A stretch of 64,000 bases of DNA from contig CANLZY010000021.1 of NCBI GenBank assembly GCA_947495685.1, positions 46,696 to 110,695 of the forward strand, read 5' to 3'. Numbering within the stretch: the stretch's first letter is position 1; each line of letters opens with the position of its first letter. The notes under the pieces were generated by a model. That model ran no database searches and was not told the origin of the DNA. It saw only the letters and a program-made list of their open reading frames with translations. The stretch is from an uncultured Tropicimonas sp. (GTDB lineage Bacteria > Pseudomonadota > Alphaproteobacteria > Rhodobacterales > Rhodobacteraceae). Of the stretch, positions 37,280 through 46,298 are shown one piece after another. A program made the translations under genes and the position numbers.

Positions 37280-38329
37280 ATGAACAAGACATTCTTCGGC
37301 CTTATGGCCGGCGCATCCATTGCGGTTGCCGGTGCGGCGAGCGCGCAGGAACAGCTGGAAATGACCTCGGCGTTCGGAAAGAACCTGCCGATCCTGGGCA
37401 CCGCGGGCGTCGACTTTGTTGCCAAGATCAACTCGATCTCGGAATCGGTCGAGTTCGAGCATTTTGATCCGGGCGAGCTTGTCCCGACGCTTGAAGCGCT
37501 GGATGCCGTCTCCAGCGGCTCGGTTGACGCGGCCTACACCACGGCCGGCTACTGGCAGGGCAAGATCAAGGCAGCCTCGCTGTTTGCCGCCGTTCCGTTC
37601 GGCCCCGAGGCCGGCGAATTCCTGGCATGGATGCTGTATGACGACGGTCATGCAATGTTCCAGAAGATGTACGACGATGCCGGATACAACGTGCACGTGC
37701 AGCCGTGTGGTATCATCGCGCCCGAAACCTCGGGTTGGTTCAAGAACGAAATCTCCGCCCTGTCGGACCTCGAAGGTCTGAACATGCGCTTCTTCGGCCT
37801 TGGCGCCGAAGTCATGCAGAAGCTTGGCGTTTCGACCTCGCTGCTGGCCGGTGGTGACATCTTCCCGGCGCTGGAGCGGGGCGCGATCGACGCGACCGAA
37901 TTCTCCATGCCGCTCATCGACGCCCGTCTCGGGTTCCACCAGATCGCCAAGTACAACTACTTCCCCGGTTGGCACCAGCCTGCGACCATGTTCGAACTGC
38001 TGGTCAACAAGGACGTCTGGGACGAGCTTGACGAGCGGTCCCAGAACCAGATCGAGGTTGCGTGCCTCGCCAACATCACGACCAACTATGCTGAAGGTGA
38101 AGCCAAGAACTTTGCCGCCATGGTGGAAAACACCGAGAAGAACGGTGTGAACATCAAGAGCTGGACCCCGGAACAACTGGCCGTCTTTGAAGGCGCCTGG
38201 AACGAGGTTGCCGCCGAACTGGCTGCCGAAGATGCCTATTTCGCCGAAGTCTGGGCGGATCTTCAGGAGTTCCGCGCCGGCTACAAGGTCTGGGGCGACA
38301 CCATCTACCTGCCGCGTCCGCGTCAGTAA
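37280..38329 (+). CDS. TRAP transporter substrate-binding protein, DctP/TakP type
   Basis: Periplasmic binding protein of 349 residues; signal peptide of about 22 residues ends AASAQ. It fits the TakP/DctP group that binds 2-keto or related organic acids (internal FFGLGAEVMQKLGVSTSLLAGGDIFPALERGAIDATEFSMP-like order of helix and strand). The frame goes further upstream, but the ATG at 37280 follows GGGAGGA. It is followed by a strong hairpin before dctQ, so it is probably made in excess over the membrane subunits. Confidence 0.93.
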   Translation: MNKTFFGLMAGASIAVAGAASAQEQLEMTSAFGKNLPILGTAGVDFVAKINSISESVEFEHFDPGELVPTLEALDAVSSGSVDAAYTTAGYWQGKIKAASLFAAVPFGPEAGEFLAWMLYDDGHAMFQKMYDDAGYNVHVQPCGIIAPETSGWFKNEISALSDLEGLNMRFFGLGAEVMQKLGVSTSLLAGGDIFPALERGAIDATEFSMPLIDARLGFHQIAKYNYFPGWHQPATMFELLVNKDVWDELDERSQNQIEVACLANITTNYAEGEAKNFAAMVENTEKNGVNIKSWTPEQLAVFEGAWNEVAAELAAEDAYFAEVWADLQEFRAGYKVWGDTIYLPRPRQ

Positions 38330-38347
38330 AAGTTGCAATAGCAACCA

Positions 38348-38375
38348 GGGTCGGGGCACTTCGGCGCCCCGACCC
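38348..38375 (+). terminator. intercistronic hairpin between dctP and dctQ
   Basis: Perfect 10-base arms GGGTCGGGGC (38348-38357) and GCCCCGACCC (38366-38375), 8-base loop ACTTCGGC. No T run. Position in the operon suggests partial termination or stabilisation of the upstream transcript. Confidence 0.6.
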
Positions 38376-38447
38376 GACTGTTGATCGCGCCGGCCCGGCC
38401 TGACCGAGGCGTCGATCCGACCCATCCTATCAAATCGGGGACCATCC

Positions 38448-39248
38448 ATGTCCGAGCCGCAAGAAGTCGTTGTCGCCCTCTACGATCCGGGAGAGATCGG
38501 GCGTGCCGAGCATAACCGGGGCGACCGGTTCGTCGTTGGCGTGTCGAACGTCGTTGCGTGGCTGTTCCCGATCCTGATGGTGGCAATCTGTTCGCAGGTT
38601 GTGCTGCGGGCATCCGGCATGAACCAGGCCTGGCTCGACGACCTGCAATGGTGGCTCTACGGGATCGCGGTGCTGACCGGGGTCGCCTACGCGGTAACCA
38701 CCAACAGCCACGTCCGCGTCGACATCTTCTTTGACAATTTCGCGCCAGCAAAACAGAACCGGATCAACATTTTCGGGCTCGTCTGGCTTTTCCTGCCATT
38801 CATCCTGCTGTGCTGGGACCTGACGTTGCACTATGCCATCTCGTCAGTATCCGCATGGGAAGGGTCCGACAGCCCCAACGGCCTGCACAACCTGTGGCTT
38901 TTGAAGGTGTTGATGAACGCTGCCTTTGTCCTGACCGCCATCGCGGCGTGGTCGGCCTATGTCCGGCTGTTGACGCGGCTGACCAAGCCCGTCCCGTGGA
39001 AAAAACTCCTCTATGCATTCCCGTCTACCATGTTCGCGGTCAACCTGACCGTGTTCTATGTCCTGTGGTGGATCAACCGGTTGATCTCGCCGGCCGAGGT
39101 AACGAACCGGAACATCCTGAAGAAGCCGATCTTTGGAGAACTGGAGATCGGCTCTCAGGAAATCGAATACACCGTCATCATCTCGCTGGTGGTGACCCTG
39201 CTGTTGATCGGCGTCGCGCGGTTGCGTGATCGCGGCGCGGAGACCTGA
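38448..39248 (+). CDS. TRAP transporter small permease, DctQ family
   Basis: A 266-residue four-helix membrane protein that links the binding protein to DctM. It is longer than many DctQ proteins, with an N-terminal cytoplasmic stretch of about 30 residues before the first helix. The segment SGMNQAWLDDLQWWLYGIAVLTGVAYAV is the recognisable DctQ core (helices 1-2). Three bases separate it from dctM. Confidence 0.9.
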   Translation: MSEPQEVVVALYDPGEIGRAEHNRGDRFVVGVSNVVAWLFPILMVAICSQVVLRASGMNQAWLDDLQWWLYGIAVLTGVAYAVTTNSHVRVDIFFDNFAPAKQNRINIFGLVWLFLPFILLCWDLTLHYAISSVSAWEGSDSPNGLHNLWLLKVLMNAAFVLTAIAAWSAYVRLLTRLTKPVPWKKLLYAFPSTMFAVNLTVFYVLWWINRLISPAEVTNRNILKKPIFGELEIGSQEIEYTVIISLVVTLLLIGVARLRDRGAET

Positions 39249-39251
39249 TCC

Positions 39252-40700
39252 ATGGGACTACTCGAAGCCATCGGCCACGTGCTGACGCTGAACGAACTCG
39301 CCGTGGCGGCGATGTTCCTGACCTTCATCTTCCTGTTGTTCCGGGGCATCCCGGTTGCCTACGCGCTGGTTGGAGTCAGCCTGATCTTTGTGCTGGTGGC
39401 CGAGATCTTCCTCGACCCGCACCGCAATGCCTTCAAGGAAATCATAGAGTTCTCGCGGACCGGGATCGACTATCGCAAGATTTCGGCCCTGTCCGGGCGG
39501 ATCTTTGGTTCGACGGTGAAGAACCCGGTTCTGGTCGCGTTGCCGATGTTCATCTTCATGGGGTTGATGCTGGACCAGTCCGGCGTGGCACAACGCATGA
39601 TGCACGCCATGCAGAAACTGTTTGGCGGGCTCAAGGGTGGGTTGTCGCTGACCGTGCTGCTGATCGGCATCATCCTTGCCGCCTCCACGGGCGTGATCGG
39701 CGCCTCTGTGACCTTGCTGGGCGTCATGGCGTTGCCGTCGATGATGCAGCAGAACTATTCCAAGCCGATCGCCACGGGCACCATCGCCAGCGCCGGCACG
39801 CTTGGCATCCTGATCCCGCCGTCGATCATGCTGGTGATCATGTCCGACCAGTTGGCGATTTCGCTGGGCGATCTCTTCATGGGGGCGTTGTTCCCCGGGC
39901 TGATCCTCGGTGCGCTCTACATCATCTTCATCGTGATCTACGGACTCATCTCGCCCGGCTCGATGCCGGCGCCGGAGAAGACCGAAGAGGTCGGATGGCC
40001 GGTCGTGAAGGAGGTGCTGCTGGCCGTTGTGCCGCCGATGTTCCTGATCCTGCTGGTGCTGGGGTCGATCTTCGCCGGATTTGCGACGCCAACCGAGGCC
40101 TCGGGGCTGGGTGCCTTTGGCGCGACCTTGCTGGCGCTGTTCAACGGCAAGTTGAACTACACCGTGTTGAAGGAAGTCAGCCGTTCGACCCTGAACACCA
40201 GCGGTTACATCGTGGGAATCTTCCTGGCGGCGAACTTCTTTGCCTTCATCCTGCGCCGCTATGGTGGCGACGAGATCGTGCAGACCCTCGTTCTTTCGGC
40301 CTTCGAAGATCCTTACATGATCGTGTTGTTCATTCTGTTCATCGTGTTCCTTCTCGGCTTCCTGCTGGACTGGATCGAGATCACGATCATCATCATGCCG
40401 CTGATGCTGCCGATCATTCAGGGGCTGGAACTGGCCGTGCCGGGCTATGACGTGGTGCGCGACCCTGCGGTGGTCTGGTTTGCCATCCTTGTGGCCGTGA
40501 CCTTGCAGACCTCGTTCCTGACGCCACCGGTCGGATTTGCGCTGTTCTACCTCAAGGGCGTCTGTCCACCGGGGGTCACGCTGGCGCATATCTACAAGGG
40601 CGTCATACCCTTTGTGCTGTTGCAGCTTCTGGGTCTGTTCATCGTGTTCGAATTCCCGGGCCTGACAACGTGGTTGCCAGCCGTGGCCTACGGAAACTGA
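39252..40700 (+). CDS. dctM: TRAP transporter large permease, DctM family
   Basis: A 482-residue 12-helix permease. Conserved DctM signatures are visible: SGVAQRMMHAMQKLFGG, GTIASAGTLGILIPPSIMLVIMSDQ and TSFLTPPVGFALFYLKG. It completes a P-Q-M operon that follows the GntR gene, so a sugar-acid or related anion imported here may feed the catabolic genes at 32920-36350. Confidence 0.94.
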   Translation: MGLLEAIGHVLTLNELAVAAMFLTFIFLLFRGIPVAYALVGVSLIFVLVAEIFLDPHRNAFKEIIEFSRTGIDYRKISALSGRIFGSTVKNPVLVALPMFIFMGLMLDQSGVAQRMMHAMQKLFGGLKGGLSLTVLLIGIILAASTGVIGASVTLLGVMALPSMMQQNYSKPIATGTIASAGTLGILIPPSIMLVIMSDQLAISLGDLFMGALFPGLILGALYIIFIVIYGLISPGSMPAPEKTEEVGWPVVKEVLLAVVPPMFLILLVLGSIFAGFATPTEASGLGAFGATLLALFNGKLNYTVLKEVSRSTLNTSGYIVGIFLAANFFAFILRRYGGDEIVQTLVLSAFEDPYMIVLFILFIVFLLGFLLDWIEITIIIMPLMLPIIQGLELAVPGYDVVRDPAVVWFAILVAVTLQTSFLTPPVGFALFYLKGVCPPGVTLAHIYKGVIPFVLLQLLGLFIVFEFPGLTTWLPAVAYGN

Positions 40701-40729
40701 TACCTGTGACGACAGGTTGAAATCGAAAT

Positions 40730-40755
40730 GGCCGGAGCAGTGCTCCGGCCGTTTT
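40730..40755 (+). terminator. rho-independent terminator after dctM
   Basis: GGCCGGAGCA (40730-40739) and TGCTCCGGCC (40741-40750) form a tight hairpin followed by GTTTT. Ends the TRAP operon; it also faces the 3' end of the RTX gene. Confidence 0.85.
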
Positions 40756-40812
40756 CGTCAGGTACGGTGCGCACGGCGGCAGCGCGCGACGGGCGTTGCC
40801 AGCATGCTGCGA

Positions 40813-42285
40813 TCACATGAACAGCAGCGCGTCGGCCAGATCTTCCACTGTCTGCAGGCCATCCAGAACGATCACGGTCCTGCCAAAGTCCAGCCGCACA
40901 CCGTCTGTCTCGACGGTGGCAAAGTTGTCCACCACATCCTTTTCGCTCATCCCGCGAGCGGTGCTCCACAATGCTGAGGAGAGGCTCAGCCGGTCATGTT
41001 CGGTCGAGAAATCCCGCACCCGGTTGTGCCCCGGCAGCGCGTCAAAGACGAAGGTGTCGTTTCCGCCGCCGCCGGTCAGCGTATCGTTGCCCTTGCCCGC
41101 GATCAGCGCGTCATGCCCTGCGTCACCCTTCAGCACATCGTTTCCGTCGCCGCCATCCAGTACGTCATTTCCGGCCCGGCCAGAGACCTTGTCGCGTCCG
41201 GCGCCTGTCGCGATCCGGTTGGCGTCCGCAGTGCCCGATGCAGTCACACGGCTCAGGCCATCGACCCGCAGGTCTTCGATATCTTTCAACTTGGCCATGC
41301 CGGACGTTCCCGGCACGGTGGCAGTGCCGTCCTGCAAATCGACTTTGGTCGCGGCAATTCCATCCGGACCATCGCCGCTGACCACCAGCGTATCCAGCCC
41401 CTTGCCGCCGAACAGCCTGTCCTGTCCTGGACTGAGCCAGAGGAAATCCGCACCCTTGCCGCCATAGAGCGTGTCGTTGCCACCCTCGCCGTGCATGTGG
41501 TCGGACCCGGCACCGCCCTTCAGCGTATCCACGCCACGCCCGCCCAGCAGGAAGTCACCGCCGCTCCCGCCCTTCAGAACATCGGCACCATCCTCGCCAG
41601 ACAAGGTGACCGCGCCGGTCCCGGCCGTGATCCCGCTGGCATTCAGCACATCGCCCTTGGTGCTGCCCCGAAGGTGGGTAATGTTTTCAAAGGCATCCCT
41701 GCCGCCCCAGCCATCCGTCACGACACCTGTCGAGGCGCTGGTCCACAGGGCGCGAATCCCTTGGCTGGAGGGCACCTCGGCCGCAAGACTGTAGTCCAGC
41801 TCCGTGCTGCCGCCTGCGATGCCGAAAATGCTGTCGTTGCCGCTGCCCGGGGAGAACCGAGCGCCCAGATCGCTGGCGTCTCCAAGGTTGCGCATGGTGT
41901 CGTTCCCGGCACCGGCCTGGGCAAATCGCTGTTCATTCAAGGGCGCATCGCCCGCGCCCGACCATATCGAGATGGTGTCGTCGCCCGGCGTCAGCACGAA
42001 GCCTTCGATGCCATCGATCCGGTCGACGTTGCCGCCGCCCTTGTTGGTTTGACCGCCAGGAACGTATTGACCGTTGGCGGTCAGTCCGGCCCGGATGCCG
42101 ACAGAGTAACGGAGCTCTGCATAGATCAGAAGGTCAAACCCAATGCCGCCGCTGATCTGGTCGTTTCCGCCCGTACCAAAGACCACATCGTTGCCGGCGC
42201 GCATCTTGAAGACATCGTCGCCCGCAGTTCCCGCAAACGTATTCGGGTCAAAGTCGTCCGAGGGGGTGCCCAGAATTCGCGCCAC
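40813..42285 (-). CDS. RTX (calcium-binding repeat) protein
   Basis: A 490-residue protein with a typical RTX region (about residues 205-410) of GGxGxDxLxG nonapeptides, for example GGSGGDFLLGGRGVDTLKGGAG and GGKGADFLWLSPGQDRLFGG. These fold into a calcium-bound parallel beta-roll. There is no N-terminal signal peptide; secretion by a type I ABC system using the C-terminus is expected. Parts before the repeats and at the C-terminus show no known catalytic domain. It is downstream of allA on the same strand but is probably independent. Confidence 0.88.
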   Translation of the reverse strand: MARILGTPSDDFDPNTFAGTAGDDVFKMRAGNDVVFGTGGNDQISGGIGFDLLIYAELRYSVGIRAGLTANGQYVPGGQTNKGGGNVDRIDGIEGFVLTPGDDTISIWSGAGDAPLNEQRFAQAGAGNDTMRNLGDASDLGARFSPGSGNDSIFGIAGGSTELDYSLAAEVPSSQGIRALWTSASTGVVTDGWGGRDAFENITHLRGSTKGDVLNASGITAGTGAVTLSGEDGADVLKGGSGGDFLLGGRGVDTLKGGAGSDHMHGEGGNDTLYGGKGADFLWLSPGQDRLFGGKGLDTLVVSGDGPDGIAATKVDLQDGTATVPGTSGMAKLKDIEDLRVDGLSRVTASGTADANRIATGAGRDKVSGRAGNDVLDGGDGNDVLKGDAGHDALIAGKGNDTLTGGGGNDTFVFDALPGHNRVRDFSTEHDRLSLSSALWSTARGMSEKDVVDNFATVETDGVRLDFGRTVIVLDGLQTVEDLADALLFM

Positions 42286-42373
42286 GTTTTCAATCCTGTA
42301 CTCGTTACATGTCGAAGGTTCGGTGTGAGTCTAGCAAACCGGCAGGATGGAAATCCAGCCATTTGGAAACCTT

Positions 42374-42871
42374 TCAGGACGGCGCCAGCGCCCCGACGAC
42401 GGTCCACGCGTCATCGTAGATGTATTCGATCAGGTTGTTGCCGTCGCCGATCCGGTCCACCACCGCAAACAGACCGGGCGCGTGCAGCGGGGTCAGAACG
42501 CCATGCCAGGTGCCGCGGTGCAGGTTGATGCCCTGTCCCGGTGCAGTCACGAAGGCGCGTGGGGTTCCGGGCGTTCCGTCGGTGTCCGGGGCGACAATCA
42601 CCAGGAACGGGTCCATCGACATCGGCAGGAACGCCTGCGAGCCATCCGGGTGCCGCTCGACCAGGTCGAACCGATAGGGCAGGTGGCGCGGCTCGGCCTT
42701 GAACAGGCTGACTCCGGCGCACCCGGTGCCAAAATCCAGTTGGGCGCGGTCGTGATACCTGCCACAGAACCCGGCGTTGATCACCTTGTCGGGGGCGCCA
42801 GAGGTATCCAGAACATCGCCAAAGGGCGCAAAGGCCTGCGCGGTCAGGGGAGCGGCGATCAGGTCTCGCAT
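42374..42871 (-). CDS. allA: ureidoglycolate lyase
   Basis: A 165-residue cupin-fold enzyme that splits ureidoglycolate to glyoxylate and urea in purine catabolism. Features: the N-terminal PLTAQAFAPFGDVLDTSG and the family core LFKAEPRHLPYRFDLVERHPDGSQAFLPM, then APGQGINLHRGTWHGVLTPL. It overlaps the PuuE-UraD gene by one base (TGATG), so it is cotranslated. Confidence 0.93.
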   Translation of the reverse strand: MRDLIAAPLTAQAFAPFGDVLDTSGAPDKVINAGFCGRYHDRAQLDFGTGCAGVSLFKAEPRHLPYRFDLVERHPDGSQAFLPMSMDPFLVIVAPDTDGTPGTPRAFVTAPGQGINLHRGTWHGVLTPLHAPGLFAVVDRIGDGNNLIEYIYDDAWTVVGALAPS

Positions 42872-44286
42872 CAGAACGCCATTGATTGAAGGCGCAGTTC
42901 CGCAATGCGCTCGACCTGCCGACAGGCCTCGGCCAGCTCGTTGTCGCGGTCATTGTCGAGCCGCCGCCGGAACGCCGCGAGGATGCTTGCCTTGGTGTTG
43001 TCCCGTACCGCGATGATGAACGGAAAGCCGAACCTGTCGGTATAGGCGGTGTTCATCGCGGTGAAGTCGGCGCGCTCTTGATCGGTCAGCGCATCCAACC
43101 CGGCGCTGGCCTGTTCTGCGGTGCTGTCGGCGGTCAACCGTTTGGCAGCGGCAAGCTTGCCCGCAAGGTCGGGGTGGGCGCGCAAGACGCCCAGTCGCTC
43201 GTTCGGGGTCGCCGAACGAAAGGCCCGCGCCAGCGCGGAATGAACGCCAATGGCCGTGTCATGGGCCGGACCAAGCTCAAGGCCGAAGGCCCGCTCCGCC
43301 ACCCACGGTGAATGCTCGAAGATGCCGCCGAATTCTGCGACAAAGGTGTCGCGATCCATGTGGCTGGGCCGCAGTCCATTGGTCGATGCGTGTTCTGCCG
43401 CCCAATGACGGGCGATGTCGATCCGGCGCGGGAACCAGACGCCATCGTGCCCGGCAGCGTATTCGAGGAACCGTTTCAACGCCATGACCCGTCCGGGTCG
43501 TCCGGCCAGGCGACAGTGCAGCCCGACCGACAGCATTTTCGGCGAGCCGGCCTCCCCCTCGGCCAACAGGCAGTCAAAGGAATCCTTCAGGTAGGCAAAG
43601 AACTGATCGCCCGAGTTGAACCCCTGCGGCGTGGCAAAGCGCATGTCGTTTGTGTCCAGCGTGTAGGGCACCATCAACTGCTGCCGCCCGTCTACCTCGA
43701 CCCAGTAGGGCAGGTCGTCGGAATAGACATCGGCGATATAGTCGAATCCACCTTCGCGGGCCGCCAGTTCGACCGTCTGCATCGAGCAACGCCCGGTGTA
43801 CCATCCACGCGGGCGCTCGCCGGTGACCTCGGTGTGCAGCTGGATCGCGGCCTCCATGTCGGCGCGTTCGTCATCGGGGCTGTGATCCTTGTATTCGATC
43901 CACTTCAGGCCGTGGCTGGCGATTTCCCAACCGGCATCCTGCATCGCCTTCACCTGCGCCGGGGATCGGGCCAACGCGGTGGCAACACCATAGACGGTGA
44001 CCGGGATCTCCATGCCGGTGAACAGGCGGTGCAGCCGCCAGAACCCTGCGCGGGCGCCGTATTCATAGATCGATTCCATGTTCCAGTGCCGCTGGCCTTG
44101 CCAGGCGGCGGCGCCGACGATCTCGGACAGGAAGGCCTCGGAGGCGGCATCGCCGTGCAACTGGCAGTTTTCTCCGCCTTCTTCGTAGTTCACAACGATC
44201 TGAACGGCGATCCGCGCGCCATTAGGCCAGTTCGCGGCAGGGGGTTCTGCCCCATATCCGTGCATGTCGCGGGGGTACCGGTCCAT
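42871..44286 (-). CDS. puuE: fused allantoinase (PuuE) - OHCU decarboxylase (UraD)
   Basis: One 471-residue protein for two steps of uric acid breakdown. Residues about 1-305 are a polysaccharide-deacetylase-type allantoinase (cofactor-free PuuE: YEEGGENCQLHGDA, WEIASHGLKW, LHCRLAGRPGR). Residues about 310-471 are 2-oxo-4-hydroxy-4-carboxy-5-ureidoimidazoline decarboxylase, with catalytic H371 in AHPDLAGK and RFGFPFIIAVR. The fusion joins the last step of allantoin formation to its hydrolysis. The upstream frame extension is not used. Confidence 0.94.
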   Translation of the reverse strand: MDRYPRDMHGYGAEPPAANWPNGARIAVQIVVNYEEGGENCQLHGDAASEAFLSEIVGAAAWQGQRHWNMESIYEYGARAGFWRLHRLFTGMEIPVTVYGVATALARSPAQVKAMQDAGWEIASHGLKWIEYKDHSPDDERADMEAAIQLHTEVTGERPRGWYTGRCSMQTVELAAREGGFDYIADVYSDDLPYWVEVDGRQQLMVPYTLDTNDMRFATPQGFNSGDQFFAYLKDSFDCLLAEGEAGSPKMLSVGLHCRLAGRPGRVMALKRFLEYAAGHDGVWFPRRIDIARHWAAEHASTNGLRPSHMDRDTFVAEFGGIFEHSPWVAERAFGLELGPAHDTAIGVHSALARAFRSATPNERLGVLRAHPDLAGKLAAAKRLTADSTAEQASAGLDALTDQERADFTAMNTAYTDRFGFPFIIAVRDNTKASILAAFRRRLDNDRDNELAEACRQVERIAELRLQSMAF

Positions 44287-44380
44287 CGGCGCTCCTTTAT
44301 TCTCGTATGTGCCGGATCCCGGCTTGCCTGCGATGCACTTTCCCGCCTTCATGGGCGGGACGCAAGACAGAGGAACCATC

Positions 44381-44734
44381 ATGGCCGGGTATCTGACGAC
44401 GCATGTGCTGGACACCGCCCTCGGGCGCCCGGCGCAAGGCATTTCGATTGCATTGTACCGGGTGTCGGGCAATTCGCACCGCAAGATTGCCGAGGCAGTC
44501 ACCAACGCCGACGGGCGCACGGATGCGCCGATCCTGCCGCAGGAGGACTTTTCGACCGGCACCTACGAGCTGATCTTTTTCACCGGGGATTACCTGCGGG
44601 CTACCGGGCAGGCCGGGACCGATCCGCTGTTTCTGGACCAGGTACCGATCCGCTTTGGCATGGCCGAGGACGACCACTATCACGTTCCGCTCCTGCTCTC
44701 GCCCTATGGCTATTCGACCTATCGCGGCAGCTGA
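44381..44734 (+). CDS. uraH: 5-hydroxyisourate hydrolase
   Basis: Transthyretin-related enzyme of 117 residues that hydrolyses 5-hydroxyisourate to OHCU, the UraD substrate. The N-terminal THVLDTALGRPA and the C-terminal signature YRGS (YSTYRGS) are diagnostic. It is divergent from the puuE-uraD gene across about 95 bp and so supplies its substrate. AGGAA lies before the ATG. Confidence 0.95.
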   Translation: MAGYLTTHVLDTALGRPAQGISIALYRVSGNSHRKIAEAVTNADGRTDAPILPQEDFSTGTYELIFFTGDYLRATGQAGTDPLFLDQVPIRFGMAEDDHYHVPLLLSPYGYSTYRGS

Positions 44735-44739
44735 CCGGA

Positions 44740-45531
44740 TCAATCCTTTCGCAGGCTGCCGAGCATCAGCGACAGCAGGAACAGCACCGTTGCGGCGCAG
44801 ACGATCGTCGGGCCGGTGGGGGTGTCGAGTTGGAACGACGCCCACAATCCGGCGAGTGCCGAGAGACCGCCGACAAGCCCCGCCCAGATCGCCATGCCCT
44901 CGGGCGTGCGCGACAGGCTGCGCGATGTGGCGGCGGGGATGATCAGCAACGCGGCGATCAACAACACGCCGACCACCTTGATCGCAACCGCCACGGTCAG
45001 GGCCAGCCCGAGCGTCAACACCATCTGTTCGCGTCGCGGGTCGATGCCGCTCGCGGCTGCCAGGTCGTCGCTGACGGTGGTAGTCAGCAATGCCGACCAG
45101 CGCCACGTGAGCAATGCCAGGATGCCCGCCGCACCGGCCCAGATCAGGACCACGTCGGAGGTGCCGACAGCGAGGATGTCGCCGAACAGGTAGCTCATCA
45201 GATCTACCCGGACCCCGGCCAGCAGCGAGACCGCCACGAGACCGAACGCGAGCGCCGAATGGGCCAGCACGCCCAGCAGGGTATCGGTTGCAAAGCTGCG
45301 TCCCGACAGGCTGGACACGGTCACGCCCATGGCGAGCGCCGCGGCGAGCACGCCGCCAAACACCGAGACGTTGAAGACCAATGCCAGCGCCACGCCAAGG
45401 ATTGCCGCGTGGGCGGTCGCATCGCCAAAATAGGCCATCCGTCGCCAGACGACGAAACAGCCCAGCGGCGCGGCCGCCAGTGCGGTGCCAACGCCGGCCA
45501 GCGCGGCGCGGATCATGAAATCGTCCAACAT
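44740..45531 (-). CDS. znuB: zinc ABC transporter permease
   Basis: A 263-residue membrane protein of the ABC-3 (metal) permease family, with about eight helices, including LGCFVVWRRMAYFGDATAHAAILGVAL, the conserved early motif. It is cotranscribed with zur and znuC: its start codon shares one base with the znuC stop. Confidence 0.95.
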   Translation of the reverse strand: MLDDFMIRAALAGVGTALAAAPLGCFVVWRRMAYFGDATAHAAILGVALALVFNVSVFGGVLAAALAMGVTVSSLSGRSFATDTLLGVLAHSALAFGLVAVSLLAGVRVDLMSYLFGDILAVGTSDVVLIWAGAAGILALLTWRWSALLTTTVSDDLAAASGIDPRREQMVLTLGLALTVAVAIKVVGVLLIAALLIIPAATSRSLSRTPEGMAIWAGLVGGLSALAGLWASFQLDTPTGPTIVCAATVLFLLSLMLGSLRKD

Positions 45532-46298
45532 CAGAGCGCGTGATCCTCGTGGTGGGTCTCGGGATGCGGATGATCGTGATCATGCGCGTGATCGTGGGTG
45601 TGGCGATACAACGCCAGCGCCCCCTTGGTGCCGGTGCCGAACAACGCTCTGTATTCGGGGGCGGAGGCAACGACCTCGGGGGTGCCGTGGCAGCAGATGT
45701 GCCCGTTCAGGCAGATCACCCGGTCCGAAGCGCTCATCACCACATGCAGTTCGTGGCTGATCATCAGGACGGCACAGTTCATGTGCTGGCGGACTTCCTC
45801 GATCTGCCGATAGAAATCAGCCGAGCCGCGTTGGTCCAGCCCCTGCGTGGGCTCGTCGAGGATCAGGATGTCGGGGCGTTCCAGCAGGGCGCGGGCCAGA
45901 AGGACGCGTTGGAACTGGCCGCCCGACAGGGCCGACATCTGCCGCTCGTGCAGGTTGGGCAGGCCGGCACGATGCAGTGCCTGGGTGATATCGTCCGGTG
46001 ATCGGCGGGTCGGCAGGTTGATGAACCGTTCGACCGTGATCGGCAGCGTCGGGTCGATATGCAACGTTTGCGGCACGTAACCGATGCGCAGGCCCGGCGC
46101 CCGGGTCACGGTTCCGGCACGGGGCCGGATGGCGCCGATCAACACCCGCAGCAGTGTGGATTTGCCGGAGCCATTCGGGCCGACGATGGTGACGATCTCG
46201 CCACGATGTATGTCCAGGGACACATCGTGCAGCACATCATGGGCGCCCCGACGGACGGCGATCCCACGGGTGGACAGCAACGTTTCAGGGACGGTCAT
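45531..46298 (-). CDS. znuC: zinc ABC transporter ATP-binding protein
   Basis: A 255-residue ATPase with Walker A GPNGSGKST, signature LSGGQFQRVLLARAL, Walker B LILDEPTQGLD and an H-loop histidine in MISHEL. The C-terminal tail is histidine-rich (HTHDHAHDHDH...), as in zinc-transport ATPases. It overlaps the zur gene by 4 bp. Confidence 0.95.
   Translation of the reverse strand: MTVPETLLSTRGIAVRRGAHDVLHDVSLDIHRGEIVTIVGPNGSGKSTLLRVLIGAIRPRAGTVTRAPGLRIGYVPQTLHIDPTLPITVERFINLPTRRSPDDITQALHRAGLPNLHERQMSALSGGQFQRVLLARALLERPDILILDEPTQGLDQRGSADFYRQIEEVRQHMNCAVLMISHELHVVMSASDRVICLNGHICCHGTPEVVASAPEYRALFGTGTKGALALYRHTHDHAHDHDHPHPETHHEDHAL

Noticed and set aside
40813..42285. CRISPR or DNA tandem-repeat array suggested by repetitive sequence
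   Set aside because: The repetition follows codons of calcium-binding nonapeptides; no constant repeat with spacers.
43312..45543. 743-residue plus-strand frame opposite the PuuE-UraD and znuB genes
   Set aside because: Antisense of clear enzymes; low-complexity shadow.
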